Assembly: GCF_031846245.1 (NCBI RefSeq)
Contig: NZ_JAVRIC010000002.1
Location: 62,001 to 126,000 of the forward strand
Direction: 5' to 3'
DNA from: Banduia mediterranea
GTDB taxonomy: Bacteria > Pseudomonadota > Gammaproteobacteria > Nevskiales > Nevskiaceae
Length of the DNA stretch: 64,000 nucleotides
Part shown: in pieces, positions 54,092 through 63,095 of the stretch
Position numbering within the stretch: the first letter of the stretch is position 1
How the letters are laid out: every line of letters begins with the position of its first letter
The notes under the pieces: model-generated
What the model was told of the DNA's origin: nothing
The model's database searches: none
The model's input: only the letters and a program-made list of their open reading frames with translations
Position numbers and translations under genes: made by a program

Positions 54092-55690
54092 ATGGCCGTC
54101 ATCGACCTGTTGCTGCGCAATGTTGCCCAGACCCCCGACAAGCCCGCTGTAATCGCCGCCGATGGAGAGCTGAGTTTTCGTCAACTCAACGATGCCGCTG
54201 GCCGCATCGCCACACGCCTGCGCGAACGCGGCGTGCGCCGCGGCGACAAAGTCGCCATGGCCCTGGACAATGCGGAGGCCGTGCACTTCACGGCCAGCTA
54301 CTTCGGCATCCACAAGCTCGGCGCCGTGCCGGTACCGATGAACGTGCGCTGGGCCGCGCCGGAGAAGCGCTACGTCCTTGAGCACAGTGACGCGGTCGCA
54401 CTCATTTGCGGCGCGGCGCACACCGCGCACTTTGTGCCGTTAAGCGAGCAAAAATCGCCTGAGAACCTGAAGGTCAAAAGCTGGCTGGTTACCGGAAGCA
54501 CGCCGGTGGCCGGCTTCGAGGCCTTGGCAGACGTCCTTCACACGGGTCCGATCGAGGTGCCGCCGCTGGATCCGGCTCCGACCATGGACGACGCGGCAGA
54601 CCTGCTCTACACCTCCGGCACCACTGGAATGCCCAAGGGCGTTCTGGTTCCCCAGGGCAACCTCGCCGATCAGCCGACTCCGCCAGGGCAGCCCAACATC
54701 ACGCAGGCGCTTGCGGCGCTGTTCGGGCAACGCCTGCTGCACGCCGTGCCGTTGTTCGGGTTCACGGGCTGCCATGGACTCATGCTGATGTGCGCACGCG
54801 CCGGCATCACTCAGATCGCGCTGCCAAAATTCGATCCGGAATCCCTGCTTGCCAGCATTGAGAAGCACCGTGCAAGCTCGATCATGGGTGTGCCGACCAT
54901 GCTCAACCTGGCCATGAAGCATCCCAGCCTGGGCCAGCACGATTACAGCAGCATGCAATTCGTGTTCTTCGGCGCGGCGCCGATCCAGCCGGACACGGTA
55001 CGCAAGATGCTGCAAGTCTGGCCCCGCGTGCGCATGCTCAACGGCTATGGCCTGACCGAAGGCGGTCTAGGGGCGGCCTGCATGCTGGGCCCCGATCCTG
55101 AGGATATTCTCAAGCGTCCGGGATGTGTGGGCCGGCCGGCCGGCTGCGAGGCGGTGATCGTTGACGACGACGACCGGGTCTTGCCGCAGGGCGAGATCGG
55201 GGAACTTTGCTTCCGTTCCGACGTCTCGCGCCGACGCTACTACAAGGGCGACGAACTCACGGCCCAGCTCTGGCGCGGCGGCATGCTGCACACCGGCGAC
55301 GTCGGCTACGTCGATGCAGAAGGTTTCGTCTATATCACGGACCGCAAGAAGGACATGGTCCTGCGTGGCGGCTATAACATTTTCGCCGTCGAGGTCGAGC
55401 GCGTCCTGGTGGAAATCCCGTCGGTACTCGAAGCCACCGTCGTCGGCATTCCGCATCCCGACCTGGGAGAAGACATATTGGCCGTGCTGGTACCGCGGCC
55501 GGGCATGGAGCCCGGCACGGGCGAGCTGGCCCCCGAGCGGATCAATGCCTTCTGCCGCGAACATCTGGCCGACTACAAGTGCCCTCGGCATGTCGTGTTT
55601 GTCGACGAGCTGCCCAAGAACGCCATGGCCAAGATCCTCAAGAACGAACTGCGCGAACGCTACCGCGGCTTGCTGAGCGCAAGCGGCTGA
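54092..55690 (+). CDS. AMP-forming acyl-CoA ligase
   Basis: A 532-residue adenylating enzyme that activates a carboxylic acid to its CoA thioester. Motifs are the P-loop DLLYTSGTTGMPKGVL, LNGYGLTEGG, the HTGDVGYVDAEGFVYITDRKKDM region and the C-terminal catalytic Lys in PKNAMAKILKNELR. The ATG at 54092, after a GAGGAG-like site, is preferred over an upstream ATG that would translate the 9-bp repeat. It ends the second operon. The acid is not known; fatty, alicyclic and steroid acids are all possible. Confidence 0.92.
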   Translation: MAVIDLLLRNVAQTPDKPAVIAADGELSFRQLNDAAGRIATRLRERGVRRGDKVAMALDNAEAVHFTASYFGIHKLGAVPVPMNVRWAAPEKRYVLEHSDAVALICGAAHTAHFVPLSEQKSPENLKVKSWLVTGSTPVAGFEALADVLHTGPIEVPPLDPAPTMDDAADLLYTSGTTGMPKGVLVPQGNLADQPTPPGQPNITQALAALFGQRLLHAVPLFGFTGCHGLMLMCARAGITQIALPKFDPESLLASIEKHRASSIMGVPTMLNLAMKHPSLGQHDYSSMQFVFFGAAPIQPDTVRKMLQVWPRVRMLNGYGLTEGGLGAACMLGPDPEDILKRPGCVGRPAGCEAVIVDDDDRVLPQGEIGELCFRSDVSRRRYYKGDELTAQLWRGGMLHTGDVGYVDAEGFVYITDRKKDMVLRGGYNIFAVEVERVLVEIPSVLEATVVGIPHPDLGEDILAVLVPRPGMEPGTGELAPERINAFCREHLADYKCPRHVVFVDELPKNAMAKILKNELRERYRGLLSASG

Positions 55691-55751
55691 CGTGCGGGCA
55701 AGAGCGCTGAAGCGGCAGAGTGCGGCCGCTTCAGCGCGGGTTCGGTGCCAA

Positions 55752-56561
55752 TCAGCCGGGAGTGCTCAGCCCACCGTTGACGCTCAACGTCTGGCCGGTG
55801 ATGGCCTGCGCCGCTGGGCTGGCCAGGAAGGCGACCGCCTCCGCGATGTCCTGGCAGCGCACGTCGAAATGCATGCGCCGGCGCAGATTCTGCAGCATTC
55901 CGGCGTGGCGATCGCCCCCCATCAGGGACTCCGAGCCGTCCTGCCAGCGCGGCTCGGCATCGCTGATGTAGCTCATCGAGACCGCATTCATGCGAATGCG
56001 CTCTCGGCCGAACTCGCGCGCCAGCACGCGGCACATCTGCATCATCGCTGCGGTCGCACCGCCGATCAGCGCCTCGCCGACGGTCGCCACCCGTCCAGCG
56101 TCGGTGCCGATCATCACCATGCTGCCGCCGCCGGCGGCGCACATATGCGGGTAGACGGCACGGATCGCGTGCAGGCGCGTGAGCCAGTGGGCGCGGATGA
56201 AGCGTTCGATGTGCTGCTCGTCCATCTCCTTGAACAGGCGGAACCCCAGAGAGTCCTGGCTCGCGCCGGCACCGCTGCCGACGAGGATGTCGATGCGACC
56301 GAAACGCGCCGCCACTCGCCCGGCCAGCGCGTGGAGCTGAGCCGGGTCGTAAAGGTCCGCCGCCTCGAAGCAGGCCTTCCCGCCCTGGGCCTCGATCTCG
56401 TTCACGACCGCTGCACCGGCCTGCGCGTTGCGGCCGCTGACGATCACTCGGGCACCGTCCCGTGCCAGGCGCACGGCGACCGCGCGGCCGATGTACCCCG
56501 TAGCACCGGTCACCAGCGCGACCGAGTCTTGTAGGCCGCCTTCCGTCGTCCGGATTGACAT
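55752..56561 (-). CDS. SDR-family protein with altered active site
   Basis: A 269-residue SDR: VALVTGATGYIGRAV cofactor loop, SGRNAQAG after the second strand (Arg favours NADPH) and ITGQTLSVNGGLS at the end. At the active site the usual Tyr-x3-Lys is missing: the region reads GEALIGGATAAMM. The catalytic Ser position is also unclear (MIGTDAG). It therefore may not be an oxidoreductase, or it may use other residues. It is on the minus strand, convergent with the ligase gene. Confidence 0.83.
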   Translation of the reverse strand: MSIRTTEGGLQDSVALVTGATGYIGRAVAVRLARDGARVIVSGRNAQAGAAVVNEIEAQGGKACFEAADLYDPAQLHALAGRVAARFGRIDILVGSGAGASQDSLGFRLFKEMDEQHIERFIRAHWLTRLHAIRAVYPHMCAAGGGSMVMIGTDAGRVATVGEALIGGATAAMMQMCRVLAREFGRERIRMNAVSMSYISDAEPRWQDGSESLMGGDRHAGMLQNLRRRMHFDVRCQDIAEAVAFLASPAAQAITGQTLSVNGGLSTPG

Positions 56562-56723
56562 GCTTCACCTCAGAAGTTTGTGAAGAAATACCGTCCCATG
56601 CATTTCTTCGGTCGCAAGTCCGGCGCACGCCCGAACTTACTCCCGCGCATCGAATTCCTTGCGGGCTTGATGCTCGTCCGGCCATCCTTGGCCAGCCGGA
56701 GAGCTTGAAGAATTCACAAGCTC

Positions 56724-57509
56724 TCAGCGGAACGGGCTGAAATCGGGCTTGCGCTTTTCGAGGAAGGCGCTGGCGCCCTCGGCCTGTTCGCCGGTGCGGA
56801 AATAGTCCGGCGCAATCTCGCGGATCATCTCGTTCATGTCGCGCTGCATGATCGGTTCCATGTGATAGTAGAACGAACGCTTGAGAATCTTCAGGCAGGT
56901 AGGGCTGACCGCGAGCAGTTCATCGGCCCACTTGCGCACCTCCTCGTCGAGCTGTGCCATCGGCACCACGGCGTTGGCCAGCCCCCAGTCGAGGGCCTGG
57001 CGCGCGGTGTAGCGGCGGCACAACATCCACAGCTCGCGTGCGCGCTTGTGGCCGAGCACGTTGGCCGAATGGCTGACGATGTAGCCGCCGGCCGGCGAGC
57101 CGACCCGCGGGCCGTTCTGGCCGAAGATCGCGTGCTCGGCGGCGATCGTGAAGTCGCAGAAATAGGCGATGTGGTGGCCGCCGCCGATGGCGTAGCCGTT
57201 GACGCGCGCGATCACCGGCTTGAGGCACTCCGCGATCTGACGATTGAAGGTGAAATTGAGATCCTCCAGGCCGCTCTTGCCGTCGGCGTCACCCTTCTCC
57301 CAGTTGATGTCGCCGCCGACGCAGAACGCCCGCTCGCCGGTGCCGGTCAGCACAATCACGCCGACGTTGCGGTCGTTGGCCGCCTTGTCCAGCAGTTCCT
57401 GCATTTCCTTGATGTTGTCGCCGGTGAACGCATTGAGCGTCTTGGGGCGGTTCAGCGTGATCGTCGCAACATGGTTGTCGACGCCGTACAGCACTTCTTT
57501 GTCGGACAT
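56724..57509 (-). CDS. Crotonase, BadI / naphthoyl-CoA synthase-like
   Basis: A 261-residue crotonase: ITLNRPKTLNAFTGDNI, ERAFCVGGDINWEKG, VNGYAIGGGHHIAYFCD, FGQNGPRVGSPAGGYIVSH, LCRRYTARQALDWGLAN and FLEKRKPDFSPFR. The GQxGPxxGS block and RRYTA.QA...GLAN region are shared by MenB and BadI, which make or break a ring C-C bond next to a CoA thioester. No other men genes are present, and BadH-like and PimCD-like proteins are, so hydrolytic ring opening is more likely than menaquinone synthesis. The start is ATG 57509. Confidence 0.85.
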   Translation of the reverse strand: MSDKEVLYGVDNHVATITLNRPKTLNAFTGDNIKEMQELLDKAANDRNVGVIVLTGTGERAFCVGGDINWEKGDADGKSGLEDLNFTFNRQIAECLKPVIARVNGYAIGGGHHIAYFCDFTIAAEHAIFGQNGPRVGSPAGGYIVSHSANVLGHKRARELWMLCRRYTARQALDWGLANAVVPMAQLDEEVRKWADELLAVSPTCLKILKRSFYYHMEPIMQRDMNEMIREIAPDYFRTGEQAEGASAFLEKRKPDFSPFR

Positions 57510-57842
57510 CTTGAGGACCTCATCGTGGAGGAAAAAGGCGTACGCGCGCAGCGCCCTCAACGCGGGGCCGGTGCAGCGTACGGCATGTACAGGAACAAAC
57601 GTTTCGTCATTCTGGCCTGCTTGTGTGCGAACCGCTGGCCGGCTGCCCCCATGATTCCCGGGCTGCCGGCGCTCGCGGTTCTTGCAGCGCGCCGGATCCT
57701 GCTTATACCGTCGGCCCGCTGTGCGTGTTCGCACAACACAGTCCGACACGACCAAGTCAGCTTCGCAGCCGGCTTGACCACCCGGCTCCGGAGCCCGGTT
57801 TCGCCCCCCGGCGCCGAAAAACCCCGAACTTGTGATCCTCGA
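57510..57842. other. Divergent spacer between the BadI-like and rubredoxin genes
   Basis: A 333-bp stretch without a gene I can support. The minus-strand frame stays open upstream of 57509 but has no family-like sequence. It should contain promoters for both divergent genes; I could not identify clear boxes or operators, and the CTAAC/GTTAG motif is not present. Confidence 0.4.
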
Positions 57843-58016
57843 ATGACGTACAGAAAGTGGTGCTGCATGTTCTGCGATCTCGTCTATGACGAACAGCTGG
57901 GATCGCCGGACGAGGGCATTGCGCCCGGCACACCCTGGGATGCCTTCCCGGACAGCTGGATCTGTCCCGACTGCGGCGCATCGAAGGGCGATTTCATGAT
58001 GCTTGAGGTGGGCTAA
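57843..58016 (+). CDS. Rubredoxin
   Basis: A 57-residue rubredoxin with two iron-binding pairs, C-M-F-C in RKWCCMFCDLVYDE and ICPDCG, and the conserved Trp and Pro in GTPWDAFPDSW. Rubredoxins pass electrons one at a time, for example to alkane hydroxylases. Tyr-Asp after the first knuckle and the SK-x-DF tail are typical. No hydroxylase or rubredoxin reductase lies in the window, so the partner is elsewhere. Confidence 0.93.
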   Translation: MTYRKWCCMFCDLVYDEQLGSPDEGIAPGTPWDAFPDSWICPDCGASKGDFMMLEVG

Positions 58017-58071
58017 AGGCGTTCCGGTGGGCGCGTAGCGAAGTACTCACGCGGACGCCCGGTTCGCCTGC

Positions 58072-59622
58072 TCAATTTACCTGCCTATTGCGCCCCCCCC
58101 AGAAAGGCTTCCGCAACTCAGTCTTGAGAATCTTTCCGGCGCCGCTCACCGGCAGCGGCTCGCCGCGAACCGTGACGCTGCGCGGCAACTTGTAGCCGGC
58201 AATACGCTCGCGGCAATGCGTGAGGATCAGCTCTTCAGTCAGCGTGACGCCCGGCTTGGGAACGACCACGGCATGCACCGCCTCACCCCATTGTTCGGAC
58301 GGCACCCCGATCACGGCACATTCCTGTACTCCGGGGTGCTCGTAGATTGCGCCCTCGACTTCGACACTGAAAACGTTCTCACCCCCGCTGATGATCATAT
58401 CCTTGGCACGGTCGACGATGAACACGAAGCCCTCGTCATCCATGTAGCCCAGATCGCCGGTATGCAACCAGCCGCCACGCAGCGTCTGCTCGGTCTGCTC
58501 GTCGAGCCCCCAGTACCCCATCATCACGTTCATTCCGCGCGCACAGATCTCGCCGACCTGACCCCGGGGCAATTCGCGATCCTCCGAATCGAAGATCATC
58601 ACTTCGACGCCGTAAGCCGGGCGGCCAGCGCTGGTGAGCTTGGAACCGCCCTTGACGTGGAAACGCGGTTCCAGGAAGGTGATCACCGGGGAGGCCTCTG
58701 TCTGTCCGTAGCCCTGCGCAAACCGGACACCCGGCAGCAGATTCATCGCCTTTCTCAGCACCGCTTCGGGCATCGGCGAGGCCCCGTACATAAGCCTTCT
58801 GAAGCTTGACAGGTCGCAGCCGTTGATGCGTTCGGAATTCACCAGCAGGTTAACCATCGTCGGCACCAGAATCGAGTGCGTGACACGGTGCTTGACCATT
58901 GCGTCAAGTACCGCATCAACATCGAAACGCGGCACCATGACGTGAGTCCCGCCGGCCATGGTTAGCGCAAAAGTATTCGCCATATCCGCCAGGTGGAACA
59001 TCGGCGCCGCGTGCAAATAGATCGCCGTGTCGTCATACCCCAAGGCGGGAAGGACGTTGAGCGCGTTGTAGACGATGTTGTCATGCGACAACATGACGCC
59101 CTTTGACTTGCCGGTCGTACCGCCGGTATAGAACAGGCCGGCGAGATCGCTGCCGCCGGCATTGACGTCCGGCACCGGCGCGGCCTGCGCCAAAAGCTTT
59201 TCGTACTCGATGCAGCCCTCCGGACATGCACCTTCGCCGATGAACACGATGTGGGCGACGGTCTTGAGCAAGGGTTTGAGCGCCGGCAACATCTGAGAGA
59301 ACGCGTCGTCCACGAACAGCACGCGGCTCCGGGAGTCCTCCAATGTGTAAGCAATCTCTGGCGGCGCCAGGCGAATGTTTACCGGATTGGAGGCAGCGCC
59401 GGCCCAGGCGATGCCGTAGAAATATTCCAGGTAGCGGTCGCTATTGAGCGCCAGAATCGCAACCCGGTCCCCTCGCTCCACACCCAGCTGCGCAAACGCG
59501 CCGGCCAAGCGTGAGACCCGCTCTTGGAACTGAGCCCAAGTCTGATGTCGGTCGCCATAGATCGTGGCAGTTCCCTGTGCCCTGATCTGAACGGCACGAC
59601 GCAACGTTTGTATGATGAACAT
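58072..59622 (-). CDS. AMP-forming acyl-CoA ligase (second)
   Basis: A 516-residue adenylating enzyme: LAGLFYTGGTTGKSKGVML P-loop (Thr-Gly-Gly in place of Thr-Ser-Gly), GYGQTEASPV, WLHTGDLGYMDDEGFVFIVDRAKDM and a C-terminal Lys in PVSGAGKILKTELR. It is a fatty/aromatic-acid ligase type. The start at 59622 follows GGAGACC. A candidate operator lies 43 bases upstream. It is probably regulated separately from the first ligase and may act on a different acid, for example a ring-opened product. Confidence 0.92.
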   Translation of the reverse strand: MFIIQTLRRAVQIRAQGTATIYGDRHQTWAQFQERVSRLAGAFAQLGVERGDRVAILALNSDRYLEYFYGIAWAGAASNPVNIRLAPPEIAYTLEDSRSRVLFVDDAFSQMLPALKPLLKTVAHIVFIGEGACPEGCIEYEKLLAQAAPVPDVNAGGSDLAGLFYTGGTTGKSKGVMLSHDNIVYNALNVLPALGYDDTAIYLHAAPMFHLADMANTFALTMAGGTHVMVPRFDVDAVLDAMVKHRVTHSILVPTMVNLLVNSERINGCDLSSFRRLMYGASPMPEAVLRKAMNLLPGVRFAQGYGQTEASPVITFLEPRFHVKGGSKLTSAGRPAYGVEVMIFDSEDRELPRGQVGEICARGMNVMMGYWGLDEQTEQTLRGGWLHTGDLGYMDDEGFVFIVDRAKDMIISGGENVFSVEVEGAIYEHPGVQECAVIGVPSEQWGEAVHAVVVPKPGVTLTEELILTHCRERIAGYKLPRSVTVRGEPLPVSGAGKILKTELRKPFWGGRNRQVN

Positions 59623-59664
59623 TGACCCCGGTCTCCTCTCTGTCTGAATTACTTGCACGGCATT

Positions 59665-59678
59665 CTAACGAATGTTAG
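59665..59678. promoter_or_regulatory. Candidate operator CTAAC-GAAT-GTTAG
   Basis: Same 5-4-5 inverted repeat as at 29623-29636, with GTTAGGTT following in both. It lies 43 bases upstream of the ligase on the minus strand and 125 bases upstream of the MoxR gene on the plus strand, so either or both could be controlled. Confidence 0.45.
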
Positions 59679-59802
59679 GTTTCTTCGCGTTGGTACGCAA
59701 GACTTATCGCTGGCCCGAGTCAAGCCGCCTGCCGCCGCGCTTCGCCGAAAATGATCCGCGCGAGATCGACCATCATCCGTCATCAACCAAGGGTACCCCG
59801 GC

Positions 59803-60765
59803 TTGAAATCGATGCATGCCCCTCATTACACGGCTCCCGAGACGCTGGCCTCCGGCCTCGCCGAATGCCAGTACGTCGCCAGCTCCAGGATTGCTACGGC
59901 CACCTATCTTGGGCTGCATCTGGAGAAGCCCTTGCTGGTCGAGGGGCCCGCGGGCGTCGGCAAGACCGAGCTGGCCAAGGCGCTGGCCCAGCTGCTGGAC
60001 GTCCCTCTGGTGCGCCTGCAATGTTACGAGGGCCTCGACGAGGCCAAGGCACTGTATGAATGGAAGTACAGCAAACAATTGCTGTACACGCAGATCCTGC
60101 GCGACAAGCTCGGCGAGCTGATGCAGGGCGCCGCGACGCTGGTACAGGCCATGGACAGGCTGCACGCGCACGACGATCTGTTCTACTCGGAAGCCTTCCT
60201 GGAGCCGCGGCCGCTGCTGCGCGCGCTACGCGAGCCGCGCGGCTGTGTGCTGCTGGTGGACGAGATCGACAAGGCAGATCCGGAGTTCGAAGCCTTTCTG
60301 CTGGAAGTGCTGTCGGACTATCAGATTTCGGTGCCCGAACTGGGCACACTGGCGGCCACGGTGCGTCCGCTCGTGCTGCTCACCAGCAACGGCGCACGTG
60401 AGCTGTCGGACGCCCTGCGCCGCCGCTGCCTGCATCTGTACATCGGCTATCCCGAGCCGGCACTGGAACGCCGCATCCTGCGCTCCCGGGTTCCCGAGCT
60501 TCCGGAACGGCTCGGCCACCGGCTGGTGGCCTTCGTCCAGGCCCTGCGCGAGCTGGACCTGAAGAAACTCCCTGCGGTCAGCGAGACGCTCGACTGGGCG
60601 CGCACGCTGGTCTTGCTCAATGCCGATGAGTTGGGGGAGGATCTGGTCCGCGATACGCTCGCCGCCCTGCTCAAGCACGAGGAAGACGTGGTCAGCGCAG
60701 GCGCTGCGCTGCCGCGCATTCTTGCGGCGACCCGGGAGGCGGGGGGCCGTGCTGCGCACGCTTGA
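59803..60765 (+). CDS. MoxR-family AAA+ ATPase
   Basis: A 320-residue AAA+ ATPase: Walker A GPAGVGKTEL, Walker B VLLVDEIDKAD, sensor TSNGARELSDALRRRC with arginine finger. MoxR ATPases act as chaperones that help insert cofactors or activate metalloenzymes, usually with a VWA protein such as the one encoded next. The start may be TTG at 59803 (AAGGG nine bases upstream) or ATG at 59812. A link to the PQQ dehydrogenase or to a hydroxylase is possible but unproven. Confidence 0.92.
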   Translation: MKSMHAPHYTAPETLASGLAECQYVASSRIATATYLGLHLEKPLLVEGPAGVGKTELAKALAQLLDVPLVRLQCYEGLDEAKALYEWKYSKQLLYTQILRDKLGELMQGAATLVQAMDRLHAHDDLFYSEAFLEPRPLLRALREPRGCVLLVDEIDKADPEFEAFLLEVLSDYQISVPELGTLAATVRPLVLLTSNGARELSDALRRRCLHLYIGYPEPALERRILRSRVPELPERLGHRLVAFVQALRELDLKKLPAVSETLDWARTLVLLNADELGEDLVRDTLAALLKHEEDVVSAGAALPRILAATREAGGRAAHA

Positions 60766-62116
60766 GGAGTTCTTCCGCGCGCTGCGCGGCAGCGGCCTCG
60801 AACCAGGGCTCTCCGAATGCCTGGACGCCGCGCGCGCCGCCGGGCTCGTCGGCATCGAGGACCGGGAGCGCCTGCGCGACGCCCTCGGTTCGACGCTGGC
60901 CAAGAAGGCGGCGGACCGCGCGCACTTCGACGAGGTCTTCGATCGCTTCTTCGCCTTCGGTCTGTTCGCGGCTGCCGGCGCAGCGCCCGATGTCGCGACG
61001 GTGACAGAGCCCGCTGATCCGCAACAGGCGGAACTGCCGGCCTCGGAGCTGCTGCGCGTCATCGAGACGCGTGACCAGGCCAGTCTGGCGCGCCGGCTGC
61101 GCCAGGCCGAACAGGCCGTGAGGCTCGACGGGGCTTGGCTGTTCACGCAGCGCGGCCTTTACACCCGGCGCATGCTCGAGGCCATGGGCACCCCGGCGCT
61201 GAGCGCCGAACGCTCCGAGCTGCAGGCCGCGCTCGACACCGGTCGTGCGCCGCCCGGCGCGGCCCAGCGCATCCAGCGCCTGCGCCGGGCCGAGGAATGC
61301 CTGTTCGAGGAAGTCCGCGATCACGTGGGACGCCGCGTCGCGATGTATGGCGGGGCGGCCGTCGAGCGGCTGCGCGACTCGGCGCTCGCCGCCGAACCGC
61401 TATCGCGCATCGAGCGGCGTGATTTCGACCGCATGCGCCGCTTGGTGCACCGGCTCGCGCGCCGGCTGGCCGCGCGCCACGCCCTGCGCAGCCGCCGGCG
61501 GCGCCGGGGGCGGCTGGACCTGCGCCGCACGCTGGCGCGCAATGCCGCTTACGACGGCATCCCTTTCGAAACCTGCTGGCGCCGGCGCAGGATCGACAAG
61601 CCCCGGCTCGTCGTGGTCTGCGACGTGTCCCGCTCGGTGCAGGCTCATGCACGCTTCCTGCTGCTGCTGCTGTATGGGCTGCGCGATCTGCTGCCGGATG
61701 TCCGCAGCTTCGCCTTCACCCATCACCTGGTGGACGTGTCCGAGCGCTTCGACGCCGACCCGCCGCACATCGCCATCGAGCGGGTACTCGACCAGGTGGG
61801 CGGCACCGGCACCAACTACGGCCTAATGCTGCGCGATTTCGCGCGCAGCGAGCTGCCCCGCGTGGACCGGCGCTGCGCGGTGATCTTCCTCGGCGACGCG
61901 CGGAACAACCGCGCCGCGCCCGAAACCGCCGTGCTGCGCACTTTGTACCAGCGGGCGCGGCAGGTCGTCTGGCTCAATCCGGAGCCGCGCAGCTTCTGGG
62001 GGCTCGGTGACTCGGAAATGCAGCATTACGCCCCTTGCTGCCACGCTGTCCATGAATGCGGCACGCTGGCACAGCTGGAGCGCGCCGTCGACCGGCTGCT
62101 ACACAGCGCCGCATAG
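60749..62116 (+). CDS. VWA-domain protein, CoxE-like
   Basis: A 455-residue protein: a helical N-terminal part, an Arg-rich linker (RSRRRRRGRLDLRRTL) and a C-terminal VWA domain with MIDAS motif DVSRSVQ, GTGTNYG and IFLGDARNN. This is the CoxE layout, the standard partner of MoxR ATPases. It starts with GTG at 60749 and overlaps the ATPase gene by 17 bases. Both are needed together for metal-centre maturation in known systems. Confidence 0.9.
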   Translation: MLRTLEEFFRALRGSGLEPGLSECLDAARAAGLVGIEDRERLRDALGSTLAKKAADRAHFDEVFDRFFAFGLFAAAGAAPDVATVTEPADPQQAELPASELLRVIETRDQASLARRLRQAEQAVRLDGAWLFTQRGLYTRRMLEAMGTPALSAERSELQAALDTGRAPPGAAQRIQRLRRAEECLFEEVRDHVGRRVAMYGGAAVERLRDSALAAEPLSRIERRDFDRMRRLVHRLARRLAARHALRSRRRRRGRLDLRRTLARNAAYDGIPFETCWRRRRIDKPRLVVVCDVSRSVQAHARFLLLLLYGLRDLLPDVRSFAFTHHLVDVSERFDADPPHIAIERVLDQVGGTGTNYGLMLRDFARSELPRVDRRCAVIFLGDARNNRAAPETAVLRTLYQRARQVVWLNPEPRSFWGLGDSEMQHYAPCCHAVHECGTLAQLERAVDRLLHSAA

Positions 62117-62138
62117 CCTGGCATTGGAGCTCAGCCAC

Positions 62139-63095
62139 ATGAAGACCCCACCCCGCGCCAGCGATGACCCTGCCGAAACAGCGGTCCGCGAGGTGATCGA
62201 CGCGCTCACGCTCGAACCGACCGGGCCGGACCGCTACCGCGTGCGGCCGCGCGAATTCGGGCGCCGCCGGCTGTTTGGTGGTCAGGTCTTCGCACAGAGC
62301 CTGATGGCGGCCCAGCACAGCGCACCCGAACGCCCGCCGCATTCGGTGCACGCCTGCTTCCTGCTGCCCGGCACGCCCGATATTCCAGTGGACTTCGAGG
62401 TCGAACGCGTCCGCGATGGCGGTGCGTTTTCCTGTCGGCACGTGCGGGCACTGCAGGGTGGTCGAGAGATCCTGACCATGTTCGTGTCCTGCCAGCGCCC
62501 CGAAGCCGGATACGAGCATCAATGCCCCATGCCCGATGTGCCCGCGCCGGAAAGCCTGCGCAGCAGTGGCGAGCTGTTGCGCGAGTGGACCGCGCGCACC
62601 GGGGAGATTCCGCATGCGATGCTGGAGACCAGCATGACCTTGCGCATGGGGCTGGAACTGCGACCGCTGGACCCGGAAGGCGTGTTCGGCACGCTGGTGC
62701 GTCCACCGCAGAACGCGCACTGGTTCCGCATCTGCCGGAAAGTGCCGGTCGATCCCGCCCTGCATCGCGGCCTGCTGGCCTTTGCCAGCGACCTCGGCTT
62801 TCTGGGTACTGCACTGCGCCCACACGGCAAGCCCTGGTTCGCACCCGACATCCAGCCGTCCACGATCGATCATTCGCTATGGCTGCACCGCTCCGTGCGC
62901 GTCGACGACTGGCTGCTCTATGTGATGGACTCGCCGACAGCCCAAGGCGCGCGCGGCTTTGTGCGCGGCAGCATCTACGACCGCGCCGGCCGGCTCGTGG
63001 CCTCCACCGCGCAGGACGGCCTGCTACGCGATACCCGCTTGCGCCACAGCAACGCAACGCCACGTCCCACCCCGGTTACAGGAGCTTCGCTTTGA
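62139..63095 (+). CDS. tesB: Acyl-CoA thioesterase II
   Basis: A 318-residue double-hotdog thioesterase of the TesB type: RRLFGGQVFAQSLMAAQ, HSVHACFLLPG, and a second half with LAFASDLGFLGTAL, IDHSLWLHRSVR, LLYVMDSPTAQGARGFVRGSIYD. The catalytic triad region (Asp in SDLGFL, Ser/Thr in DHSLW, Gln in the first repeat) is present. It frees CoA from acyl-CoA, perhaps as an overflow valve for dead-end intermediates. The next gene overlaps its stop. Confidence 0.9.
   Translation: MKTPPRASDDPAETAVREVIDALTLEPTGPDRYRVRPREFGRRRLFGGQVFAQSLMAAQHSAPERPPHSVHACFLLPGTPDIPVDFEVERVRDGGAFSCRHVRALQGGREILTMFVSCQRPEAGYEHQCPMPDVPAPESLRSSGELLREWTARTGEIPHAMLETSMTLRMGLELRPLDPEGVFGTLVRPPQNAHWFRICRKVPVDPALHRGLLAFASDLGFLGTALRPHGKPWFAPDIQPSTIDHSLWLHRSVRVDDWLLYVMDSPTAQGARGFVRGSIYDRAGRLVASTAQDGLLRDTRLRHSNATPRPTPVTGASL

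Noticed and set aside
56724-57509. Assignment as MenB (menaquinone synthesis)
   Set aside because: No other menaquinone genes are nearby, whereas BadH-like and PimC/D-like proteins are. I keep the MenB/BadI family call but favour a BadI-type role.
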